Below, in pieces: positions 35,801 to 42,767 of a stretch of 64,000 nt of DNA. The stretch covers positions 62,001 to 126,000 of the forward strand of contig CAZDKK010000004.1 of NCBI GenBank assembly GCA_964506245.1. The letters run 5' to 3'. Numbering within the stretch: the stretch's first letter is position 1; each line of letters starts with the position of its first letter. A program made the position numbers and the translations under genes. The notes under the pieces were generated by a model. The model was not told where the DNA came from. It saw nothing but the letters and a program-made list of their open reading frames with translations, and searched no databases. This stretch comes from CAZDKK01 sp964506245 (GTDB lineage: Bacteria > Eisenbacteria > RBG-16-71-46 > CAIMUX01 > WJJG01).

Positions 35801-36134
35801 GGTGACCCAGGCACTGCGCGAGAGCCCGCCCGATCCACGGCATCGCGTCAGGCGAAAGCCCCGCGGCAGCGGCCCCGAGCGTTTGCCCTTCCAACCGCTC
35901 GAGCGCGAACCAGAGCTGCCCGCCGCCCTTCCACACGACGTCGAGCACGCGGGGCGCGATCCCCGGCGGCAGGGAGAGCAGAATCGCCAGCTCATGGCGG
36001 GCGAGGTCGAGGTGGTCGCTCTTGAGGATGACCAGGGCGCCGGTCCACCGGTCGCGCGCCGCCCACGCCTGCCGTTCCCCCTCGCGGCTCAGGAGGTCAA
36101 GGGTCTCGTAGCGGACATCCGCGGGACCGCGCAT
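32859..36134 (-). CDS. Ser/Thr protein kinase with STAND-like and TPR regions
   Basis: 1091-residue regulatory kinase. The kinase domain (~8-260) has VILK (Lys38), HGD at 119-121 in place of HRD with the catalytic Asp kept, Asn126, DFG at 142-144 and APE at 165-167. A middle region (~270-560) resembles the ATPase of PknK/AAA-type kinases, but its P-loop is degenerate (FTRRGLGLSRFL, without GKS/T). The C-terminal ~500 residues are helical repeats of TPR type. The ATG at 36134 has AGGGA at 5 bases. It is coupled to the sigma54 activator, the classic pairing of an MalT/PknK-like sensor kinase with its regulator. It probably receives a signal through the TPR part. Confidence 0.88.
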   Translation of the reverse strand: MRGPADVRYETLDLLSREGERQAWAARDRWTGALVILKSDHLDLARHELAILLSLPPGIAPRVLDVVWKGGGQLWFALERLEGQTLGAAAAGLSPDAMPWIGRALAQCLGHLHRTGMVHGDISPENLFLLDAPGEPAVRCLDFGRARSRDFEADMHAGGTPPFIAPEITRGWIVDGRADQYSLGVILRELFPQLARDSRWSPILERLCRRIPGQRYPHMLALRDDLEATFRLPPSGFRWPPFGGGPLRGRAELLTDITNLVTNGRLVRILLFTRRGLGLSRFLWEVTLEAAAGDGPPLRILDVGSLRAEGREGQELVGHLERCIQDAGSLLIALPSLSRRLRGFPPDLARDLLRVIRSQPGWEERSLPPLDAPAFAEIVAGSMESGGDLTESLASRLLTASDGDLRCSAELFRELVQHDGRETGLSWVVELDRVHWRSQRGSPPTPYLNLTELAPGEREALRILARAGRSFPRRLAQDLLDRFHPSGSLPELLDSALLIAEDTDRLAFVTRALWEEALAWGGAGLPPGPAGREGVVTPPDADLVDRWLNDHAFPDPDRLEAVLFAARRARRLGDRQREGAWIGEALLRAEKRRVWGHVQDLLAYPDEPPLRWSREEVQRQAAALAELLAPAWTAERLTFLASNALVFREPGAALALQAQAAESSDIGTCAAAHGSLAERALRGHDDAGYEQHLAELERLAQLRGGPSPGVLEYLRGSAARVRGDTAKAEEHLTGAIALLRGTGHPYEQQGLQLLAVLRFAHDPPAGIALLEAALAEDPGPESEAQLRANLSIMYSQVHDDEAAARCIEEGLRRLQGRISRARVSNLRMQRAWAWAESDRVDKALREALGLIQTPSVRASQLMRLGARMLIGFCHLHLGNANAAISESALAWRDILEGRFVYAVSDCLQQLLDVLLDFEAWEVVREFGTELLLEPEMPIRLEPTAAARLRAFRAQLEGDPAAAREHLAAGLEEGRRAADAHTAARYLHHAGLLHLAARDGAAAALFQEELARLGQHGRSYYRGRALLCLARARATQGEMGGAHAALEEAIALASRAGCKGLLVDALETRLQFRMEGAASQTAGTATLNGGAR

Positions 36135-36200
36135 GGGAATCCCTGTTCGTCGAGGCGCCCGTACACACCGACGTACGAATCCAGAGGCCAAGATAGCACA

Positions 36201-36334
36201 TGCACTGGAATTGTGCAACTGCTGCACCAAAACAGTGCATCAGTGCACAAAAAGAGTGCATGCGTACGTGAGTATATATCGGAAGATGCCGAGGATGCCA
36301 CCTGCGCCGCGACCTGTGCACAGAAAAAGTGCAA
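36201..36334. promoter_or_regulatory. four NtrC-like dyad operators TGCAC-N7-GTGCA
   Basis: Copies at 36201-36217, 36223-36239, 36244-36260 and 36317-36333 all fit TGCAC-N7-GTGCA. The last three also share AA-rich spacers and a following A/T. Centre spacings are 22, 21 and 73 bases, close to whole helical turns. This is the arrangement and consensus type of NtrC enhancer sites, in the divergent region between the kinase operon and the TIM-barrel gene. Confidence 0.8.
36214..36230 (-). promoter_or_regulatory. candidate sigma54 promoter of the kinase-activator operon
   Basis: The minus strand reads TTGGTGCAGCAGTTGCA, with GG and GC exactly 10 bases apart and both -24 (TTGG) and -12 (TTGCA) elements perfect at the key positions. 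Transcription would start near 36203 and run into the gene at 36134. Two of the dyads lie upstream at about -40 and -115, normal enhancer positions. Because the dyad sequence itself contains TGCA, part of the match could be accidental. Confidence 0.6.
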
Positions 36335-36433
36335 TCCATCGCTCATCGCCCAAGGTTCGATTGCATCATTCCGATGCATGGTGCAAGCTGGTCCGCGTTC
36401 GGGTCAGCCCGGGTTCCAGCCGGAGGTTGGGTC

Positions 36434-37267
36434 GTGCACCTGGCGATGGCGAGCAACTACGTCTCGAGCCGAGGGGACGCCTCACCCCATCTTCTGCGGT
36501 TGTCCGAGGCTGGGTTTACGCATGTTCAGTGGTGCCACGAGTGGGACACCGACCATCTCTACTCCCCGGACGAGATGACGGCCATCGGCAGGACCCTCTC
36601 GGACCTCGGCCTGCGGCTGCTCAGTCTGCACGCGTCCCACGGCGTGGCACACAGCTGGGGCGCGCTCGATGAGAACCGCCGGCGGGCGGGGCAGGAACTG
36701 GTCGAAAACCGGATCGTCATGGCAGCGAGTCTCTCGAGCAGCGTGGTCGTCCTGCGCGTTCCGGAGGCGCCCGCGGGCAGCGTGCGCCGCCAACGCTTCC
36801 GGGAAGCGCTCAACCGTTCCCTCGCCGGGCTGGAGCCGGTCGCGCGACGTCACGGGGTGCGCATCGCGCTCGAGAACTCACCAGCCGACGACTTCTCCGA
36901 TATCCGCGAGCTCTTCGCGCGCCACGCGCCGGAGTTCCTCGGGCTGTGCTACGACTCGGGTCACGGAAACATCGGGGGCAAGGGGCTGGAGCACCTCGAA
37001 CGGAACAAGGACCGCCTCATCGCCGTGGACCTGCACGACAACGACGGCGCCTTCGACCTCCACGGCCTGCCGTTCACCGGGACCGTCGACTGGCCCAGGC
37101 TGGCGCAACTCATCCGCACATCGACCTATCGGGGCTGCGTCAGCCTGAAGACGTTCATGCGCGATCCATCTGCGGACCTCGGCAGTTTCCTGGCCGACGC
37201 CCGCGCCTCGGGGCAGCGGCTCGCGCGGCTGATCTCCGACCCGGCATCCGCCGGCGGAGCTGCTTGA
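36434..37267 (+). CDS. xylose-isomerase-like TIM-barrel protein
   Basis: 277-residue protein of the AP endonuclease 2/sugar isomerase TIM-barrel family. The metal-site pattern is visible: IALENSPADD, LGLCYDSGHGN, AVDLHDNDGAFDLH and a final GCVSLKTFM strand. Sugar or inositol isomerase/epimerase activity is plausible, but no substrate can be named. GTG 36434 is the likely start, giving VHLAMASNY, with GGAGG at 7 bases. It is divergent from the kinase operon and shares the operator region. It converges with the phosphatase-superfamily gene, the stops being 5 bases apart. Confidence 0.75.
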   Translation: MHLAMASNYVSSRGDASPHLLRLSEAGFTHVQWCHEWDTDHLYSPDEMTAIGRTLSDLGLRLLSLHASHGVAHSWGALDENRRRAGQELVENRIVMAASLSSSVVVLRVPEAPAGSVRRQRFREALNRSLAGLEPVARRHGVRIALENSPADDFSDIRELFARHAPEFLGLCYDSGHGNIGGKGLEHLERNKDRLIAVDLHDNDGAFDLHGLPFTGTVDWPRLAQLIRTSTYRGCVSLKTFMRDPSADLGSFLADARASGQRLARLISDPASAGGAA

Positions 37268-37272
37268 GGCAG

Positions 37273-39225
37273 CTACTTGAGGTAGCCGATGGCCCGCAGT
37301 CGCTCGCGGGTGGCCTCGTCGATGGTGATGCTCACCCCGGGCGCCGCGTTCCGTGCGGCGCTCGCGTGGAACTCGTCCAGGCGTGGGAACATCTCCGCGG
37401 GCCACGGCGCTGCGCCGGTGACGAGATCCTCCTGCTCACCGGGATCGGCTGCCAGGTCGAAGGCGAAGCGGCGCCCATCCGCCCCGCGCTGCGCCCGGAT
37501 GACCTTGCGCCCACCCTCGCGCAGACTGCGCGCCCCGTGCCCGCCGAAGTCCACCTCGCTGTAAACCGGCCGTGCCGGCTCCTCCGGCTCCTCCCCGCGG
37601 ACGATGGGCAGGAGACTCTGCCCGGCCAGCTCCTCGGGCACGGGGAGGCCGCAGACATCGAGGATCGTGGGCACGAGATCCACGTGGCGCACGACGTTGG
37701 GAAGCCGCCGGCTCCGGGCCGGCTCCATCTCCGGTCCGCAGAGGATCAGCGGCACGTGGAGCAGCTCCTCGTAGAGGGACTGGCCGTGGCCCCAGCCGCC
37801 GTGATCGTAGAACTCCTCGCCGTGATCGGCCGTGACCAGGATCAGCGTGTTCTCGAAGAGGCCGCGCTGCTTCAGATCCCGCACCAGCTCCCCCACCCAG
37901 TAGTCCGCCAGGCGGATGCCGCCATCGTAGAGCGCGATCATGCTGGCGAGGCTGTCGGCGGAGGCCGGCCGTCCAGGATCGAACGGCAAGAAGCCGGTGA
38001 ACTCGGGGAAGTTGATCACCTTGGGCCGGCCGACGAGATGCTCCGGCATGAAGAGCCTGTCGTACGGCGCCGGTGGGTTGTAGGGCGCATGCGGCTCCAT
38101 GAAGTGCAGGTAGGCGAAGAAGCGGTCGTTGCCGATCCCGTGCGACCAGGTCCAGAAGGCGCGGACAAGTCCCTCCGCGCTCAATCCGCCAGCGGGAGCG
38201 CCGCCCCCACGCGTGGTCCGCTCCAGCTTGACCAGCGCCTCCACGATCGTACCCAGCGGCCGCACGCGGTCGCCGGTGAGAGCGAGCAGGTGGCCGAGCA
38301 TCAGCTGCGGCAGGCGCGGGGCGCGGCTGCTGTAGAAGTGCTCCGTGCCGCGGTCGAAGCCGAACTCGGGCGTGATGAAGTAGTTGGCGGTGAAGACGGC
38401 CGTACGGAATCCGTACCGCCGGAGCATCTCCGGCAGCAGCGCCACCGAGGGCGGAACGGCGCTCGCCATTGGATTCACGCCGTGCGTGGAGGGGTAGAGC
38501 GAGGTCAGGATCGTGGCCGTGGATGGCTTGGTCCAGGGCGCCTGGGCCTGGGCGTTCTCGAAGACGACGCCCTCGGCCGCCAGGGCATCGAGCTGCGGGG
38601 TCGTCTCGCGCGCGTAGCCATTCTGTGAAAGGTGGTCATAGCGCAGCGCATCGAGCACGATCAGGACGACGTTGCGCGACAGCCCCGCGCCCGGGTTCTC
38701 GACCCGCACCGTGGTTCCGGCCGCCGGCAGCAGCGATGCGACCACGAGGGCAAGCCCGCCGGCGGCGAGGATGACCCACATCCCGCCCCGGACGGCGCGC
38801 TGCCGCATCCAGCGGGCGATCGGGAGCGAGGCGAGGCCGCGGCGCAGGAGCCAGGTCGCGCCCGCGCACGCCACGAGGATGAGCCCGGTGTAGAGCAGCG
38901 AGGATCGGGCGAAGGCCTCCGGGAGATAGCGCACGTTGATGGTTCCCGCCACCAGCAGGAACGCGAAGAAGCCCAGGAGAACGGCCGCGGAGGTGGTGCC
39001 GGCCGGGTCGCGGTGCGCGAGCCACCGGCTGGCGATCCAGAGCACGGCGCCCGCGAGGGCACCGGCGGCGCCGTAGAGGAGCGCGGCCTCGAGGAGATAC
39101 TGGCGGGTGATGGCCGACCCGGGGGTCAGCATCCCGGCGATCACTTCTCCCGCGCCGACGAGCCCTCCCAGCACCGCTCCCAGGAGGATGGGCGAAGGGC
39201 GATAGCTACCCGATGGCGTCGCCAA
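37273..39225 (-). CDS. membrane alkaline-phosphatase/sulfatase superfamily protein
   Basis: 650-residue protein with about five N-terminal membrane helices (to residue ~168) and a periplasmic sulfatase-fold domain. Metal-site motifs are VLIVLDALRYDHL (Asp192) and VTADHGEEFYDHGGWGHG. The nucleophile position reads APWTKPSTATIL: Thr232 replaces the Cys or Ser that becomes formylglycine in true sulfatases. That favours a phosphotransferase or phosphatase like LtaS or EptA-type enzymes. The TTG start at 39225 has GGAGG at 6 bases; no ATG fits as well. Modification of an envelope polymer or lipid is inferred. Confidence 0.8.
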   Translation of the reverse strand: MATPSGSYRPSPILLGAVLGGLVGAGEVIAGMLTPGSAITRQYLLEAALLYGAAGALAGAVLWIASRWLAHRDPAGTTSAAVLLGFFAFLLVAGTINVRYLPEAFARSSLLYTGLILVACAGATWLLRRGLASLPIARWMRQRAVRGGMWVILAAGGLALVVASLLPAAGTTVRVENPGAGLSRNVVLIVLDALRYDHLSQNGYARETTPQLDALAAEGVVFENAQAQAPWTKPSTATILTSLYPSTHGVNPMASAVPPSVALLPEMLRRYGFRTAVFTANYFITPEFGFDRGTEHFYSSRAPRLPQLMLGHLLALTGDRVRPLGTIVEALVKLERTTRGGGAPAGGLSAEGLVRAFWTWSHGIGNDRFFAYLHFMEPHAPYNPPAPYDRLFMPEHLVGRPKVINFPEFTGFLPFDPGRPASADSLASMIALYDGGIRLADYWVGELVRDLKQRGLFENTLILVTADHGEEFYDHGGWGHGQSLYEELLHVPLILCGPEMEPARSRRLPNVVRHVDLVPTILDVCGLPVPEELAGQSLLPIVRGEEPEEPARPVYSEVDFGGHGARSLREGGRKVIRAQRGADGRRFAFDLAADPGEQEDLVTGAAPWPAEMFPRLDEFHASAARNAAPGVSITIDEATRERLRAIGYLK

Positions 39226-39371
39226 GATCTTCCTCCACCTGCGCCCTGCGCAACCCTTGCCACTTATACCAGCGCCCACCCTCGGGGAGAAGCAGCCGCG
39301 TTCTCGACGCCGGCCGCACCGGCTGCGGCACAGCCGCATCGGCCGCGGGCACTGCCCCACCGGCTGCGGGC

Positions 39372-40967
39372 TCAGTGCTCAAACGGCACGCGCTCGTGGA
39401 TTGTCCTGCCGGACCAGATCACCTCGAAGTCGAAGCGCCCCATCCCGGGCAGGCTGGCCGACGGGCTGACGCGGTTCTCGCAGTTGCGGACCGTGCACAG
39501 CCGGCAGGTCACGCCGCATTCGACCGGCTCGTCGTGGAACTTCTGCGCGTAGACCATGCGCGGAGCATCCTTGGCCTGCACCCCCAGCGTCAAGCTGTAG
39601 ACCAGCGGCGCGGCGCCGTAGCGCATGAGCGGTGCCCGCACGGAGCGGCCCACGCAGAAGTACCTCTGTCCTGCCAGGTCCGGGAACACGCTGTACTGGC
39701 GCACGATGTTCCCCGGGACCGTGAGCAGGCTGCGGGCCGAGGCCCAGCGTCCGCAGATCCGCATGTACAACGGCGCGAACTGGAGGCCCGAATAGCTGCT
39801 GCGCTTGAGCACGACCCCGCGCCAGTCCATCTTCACAAAGTGCACGGGCAGCCCCGAGTCGATCTGGCTGATGCGGTTGATCACCGTCTCCCACGACACG
39901 TTCAGCGCGGCGGCCAGGCCGTCCACGTCGTATTCGGTTGACTCGGCCAGCCGCACGAAGCGATCCGCCGGCAGCGTGAACACCCCGGTGGCCCATCGCC
40001 CGGCCAGCGATCGCACGATCAGCCAGATGATGTCCTGTTCGAGCTGCTCGGCCTCGGCCGGTCCGGGGACGGCCTGCGGGAAGTTCTGGGCCACCCAGGC
40101 GCGGGCGAAGGCGCCGATCTCCTTCTGGGCCGCGGCGTCCAGCAGCCGCAGCGCACGCAGGTGCCCGACCACCCGGCCCAACTCGAACGGGTACTGGGCC
40201 GGGTGGATCGCGGTCGTGATCTCGGCCCGCTTCTCGTCCTTGAGCGAGAGCAGCCAGTGGAGGCCCTCCCAGTGGCCGCGCACCGCATGCGGCGAGCGCG
40301 GCGTGCGCTCGATCTTGATGCCCTCCCTGCGGAGCATCGATTCGAACAGCTCGGTGAGCGTGCCGCGATCGCGGCGCGCGTCGCCGTGCGTGCGGCGGAT
40401 GTCGGCTTCGATCTCGCGCGTGAAGCGGCGCATCTTGGGATCGGTCTGGAACGCCTCGACCGCCGACTGCACCAGCGACTCGCGCGCCGCGTCGGTGTGC
40501 GCCATCGCGAGCTGCGCGCACCGCGTGCGCAGGGAGCGGATCTCGTCGGCCAGCCGCAGCACGGCCCCCGAGAGCAGGCGGTCGCTCGCCGCCGAGGAAA
40601 GCAAGCGATCGCGCTGTCCCTGGGTCAGCTCGACCCCTGCATCGTCCAGCGCGGTCAGCCGTTCCATCAACTGCGACTCGCGCATATCGGGTTGGCGCAT
40701 CCAGTGGTCGATCATGGCCTGCGTGACCCCCTGCGTGCGCAGGGCCGCCGCCAGCACGCGGCGGATCGTCCGCTGGCCGGGGGCGCGATGGAGGTTCAGG
40801 TAGGCGCTCAGGTTCGAGAGGGCCATCCCCGCGGCCTGCGCGAGATCGCGGTGGCGGCGGCCCGTGCGGGTCATGTGCGCGTGCAGGCCGCGCGCGATAC
40901 GGCGCCACTCCTCGGCCGCCAGCTCCCGCTGCAGGCCGTCGGACGGCTCCGGGGTCTGTGGGGCCAT
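39372..40967 (-). CDS. ScfR/RamB-type XRE regulator
   Basis: 531-residue DNA-binding regulator. An N-terminal helix-turn-helix (HRDLAQAAGMALSNLSAYLN) is followed by a long helical middle. A degenerate ImmA/IrrE-like part (AALNVSWETVINRISQID) lies at about 355-370. The C-terminal DUF2083-like region ends with CGVTCRLCTVRNCENR, a Cys-rich site. This is the layout of short-chain fatty acyl-CoA regulators such as RamB and PrpR. GGAGG lies 4 bases before the ATG. A GATAAC/GTTATC pair at 41011-41041 in the upstream region could be its operator. Targets are unknown; it is divergent from a small Cys-rich frame. Confidence 0.75.
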   Translation of the reverse strand: MAPQTPEPSDGLQRELAAEEWRRIARGLHAHMTRTGRRHRDLAQAAGMALSNLSAYLNLHRAPGQRTIRRVLAAALRTQGVTQAMIDHWMRQPDMRESQLMERLTALDDAGVELTQGQRDRLLSSAASDRLLSGAVLRLADEIRSLRTRCAQLAMAHTDAARESLVQSAVEAFQTDPKMRRFTREIEADIRRTHGDARRDRGTLTELFESMLRREGIKIERTPRSPHAVRGHWEGLHWLLSLKDEKRAEITTAIHPAQYPFELGRVVGHLRALRLLDAAAQKEIGAFARAWVAQNFPQAVPGPAEAEQLEQDIIWLIVRSLAGRWATGVFTLPADRFVRLAESTEYDVDGLAAALNVSWETVINRISQIDSGLPVHFVKMDWRGVVLKRSSYSGLQFAPLYMRICGRWASARSLLTVPGNIVRQYSVFPDLAGQRYFCVGRSVRAPLMRYGAAPLVYSLTLGVQAKDAPRMVYAQKFHDEPVECGVTCRLCTVRNCENRVSPSASLPGMGRFDFEVIWSGRTIHERVPFEH

Positions 40968-41010
40968 GGTGCCTCCGCTGGGTCCGGGCGAACGCGAAGT
41001 GATACGTCCT

Positions 41011-41102
41011 GATAACAGGACTATCTTATGCGGCCGTTATCGCCATCTCAGGGATCGTGTATATATAACCATGTTGTCACTGAAAAACCAATCGGATACA
41101 AC
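41011..41102 (+). promoter_or_regulatory. intergenic control region with promoter and inverted repeat
   Basis: TTGTCA at 41074-41079, a 17-base spacer and TACAAC at 41097-41102 form a plausible plus-strand sigma70 promoter. Upstream, GATAAC (41011-41016) and GTTATC (41036-41041) are inverted copies. The AT-rich segment TATATAA lies between them and the promoter. Confidence 0.4.
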
Positions 41103-41239
41103 GGTTCTCCGCCGGGTGTTTTCTCTAGATATCGCCACTTCCGGCCGATACCCTTACTCGGAGTGATCATCACCGGAGGCGTTATCAGCAGAGCCCCGGG
41201 CGGTCTATCCGCCCGCCAACACGCAGGGGGACAAGGTCC

Positions 41240-41509
41240 ATGAAGGGTCTCAGCTGGGATGACTTTCGGCATCAGGCGCAGCGGTCGATCTGCCGGGAAT
41301 GTAGCTGCGGCGCGTCTCTTCCCTGGCGGGGCAACTCGGCCTGCCTGCAGGCCTGGTTGAGGTTCCATTCCTCGCGCGGCATCATCCTCTCCTGCCACGC
41401 GACCGGGGCGAGCATCGGGGGTCACCGCCTCGAAGACGCGCTGATGACCGAACCCGATGCCCTCACGACCGGACCAGGGGGCCGGGACGCTTCCGCACCA
41501 CCGCGCTAG
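41240..41509 (+). CDS. small Cys-rich protein (uncertain)
   Basis: 89-codon frame with a CRECSCG cluster near residue 18 that could bind a metal, plus two more Cys (ACLQAWLRF and SCHATG). AAGG lies 3 bases before the ATG and a promoter-like pair lies 140 bases upstream. The C-terminal third has low-complexity composition. It could be a real small protein or a chance frame. Confidence 0.35.
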   Translation: MKGLSWDDFRHQAQRSICRECSCGASLPWRGNSACLQAWLRFHSSRGIILSCHATGASIGGHRLEDALMTEPDALTTGPGGRDASAPPR

Positions 41510-41512
41510 CGT

Positions 41513-42586
41513 TCACCCCCGGCCGATCTGGCCGGCGACCTGCCGGACCAGATCGAGCAGCGCCGGGACATCGCCCTTCAGCGCCAGCAATGCCTCCAGC
41601 CGGGAGAGACCGGCGGGGATCTGCTCGCGGAAACCTGGCCGCCCGAAGCGCACGCCGAGCTTGGCACAGGCACCCAGCGCCTGCATCAGGCGGTTGGCGG
41701 CGTTGGCCTGGAAGCGCGCGCGCCAGCGGCTCTCCTCGTCGACCGGCGCTCCGGGGGGCGGGATGCCGGGCACACCCGCCGCGTGGGCCCGCTCCCGGTA
41801 GTGGGCCGTCAGGGCCTCGTGGGATGCGGGCGGCAGGCCGCCGTAAGGGTCGAAGAGGAGCGCGGCCAGGTCGTACTCGGCCGGCCCCAGCCGTGCGCCC
41901 TGGAAATCGATCACGGCCAAGTGCGGCTCAGGCCGCGCCAGCACCATGAGATTGCGCGACTGGAAGTCCCGGTGCATGAAGACCCGGGGCCCATCGAGCG
42001 CCTGGCGCGCGAGCTTGCCGCAGTCCGATTCCACCGCGATCCGCGGCTGATCCCAGCCAGCGAGCCCGCGCGCAACCTCCGCCAGGAAGTAGCCAGCCTC
42101 CTGAGCGCGGATGAAAGCCTCGTCATAGACGGGATTCCCGGCGGCCTGCGGCTGGAAGGCAGGTCCGACCGGGGCCTGCATGCGAACCAGCGCATCGACG
42201 GCCTCCAGGCAGAGGTGCTCGGCGAGGTCTGAACTACAGGCGTCGAGCAGTCGCTGATCCCCCAGATCCTCGATCAGCAGCAGGCCCCGATCCAAGTCCG
42301 CCGCGTACACGACCGGGACGCGCACGCCGCGTGCGGCCAAGTGCTCCCGCACGGCCAGGAAGGCCTCGTTCTCGTCCGGATGGGCACGATCCGGGGCCAG
42401 GGGGTTCAGCACGGCGATTGCAGTTGCCCCCGGCCGGCGCACGCGAAAGAGCCGCCGCATCGACCCGTCCCCGGCGATCGGGGTCCACTCCAGCGGCTCG
42501 CTCCTGGCCTCGGAGACCCCGGGGCCGCGCATCGCGCGCTCCACGAATGCGTGCATCCAGTGCTCGGCTTGATCCTGCGGTGGCAT
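41513..42586 (-). CDS. AmgK-like sugar kinase (aminoglycoside phosphotransferase fold)
   Basis: 357-residue phosphotransferase. The catalytic loop FMHRDFQSRNLMV and metal-binding AVIDFQGARLGPAEYDLAAL are intact. LLIEDLGDQRLLD in the N lobe is shared with AmgK, the anomeric MurNAc/GlcNAc kinase of the peptidoglycan recycling bypass. GGAGG lies 8 bases before the ATG. MurU-like and NamZ-like genes at 49915-52182 would be the next steps of the same pathway, which raises the probability. A general hexose 1-kinase is the alternative. Confidence 0.7.
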   Translation of the reverse strand: MPPQDQAEHWMHAFVERAMRGPGVSEARSEPLEWTPIAGDGSMRRLFRVRRPGATAIAVLNPLAPDRAHPDENEAFLAVREHLAARGVRVPVVYAADLDRGLLLIEDLGDQRLLDACSSDLAEHLCLEAVDALVRMQAPVGPAFQPQAAGNPVYDEAFIRAQEAGYFLAEVARGLAGWDQPRIAVESDCGKLARQALDGPRVFMHRDFQSRNLMVLARPEPHLAVIDFQGARLGPAEYDLAALLFDPYGGLPPASHEALTAHYRERAHAAGVPGIPPPGAPVDEESRWRARFQANAANRLMQALGACAKLGVRFGRPGFREQIPAGLSRLEALLALKGDVPALLDLVRQVAGQIGRG

Positions 42587-42767
42587 GCCAGCTCCCTCCG
42601 CCGGCCCCGGGCGCGGCCCGCGCAGTCTAGCACACCCACCGCGCGACCCGGATGCGTAGCGCGCGCCGCCGACCGCGGTTCTTCACCCGGTGCACGATTT
42701 CAGCCACGGAGGATTCCGTAAATGGAGCCTGCCGGCGGTCGATATTTCCCTCTGAGGAGGAACAGCC

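Noticed and set aside
36285..36305. Second sigma54-like element (TGGCAT...GGCATC, minus strand)
   Set aside because: GG and GC are two bases too close for a -24/-12 promoter.
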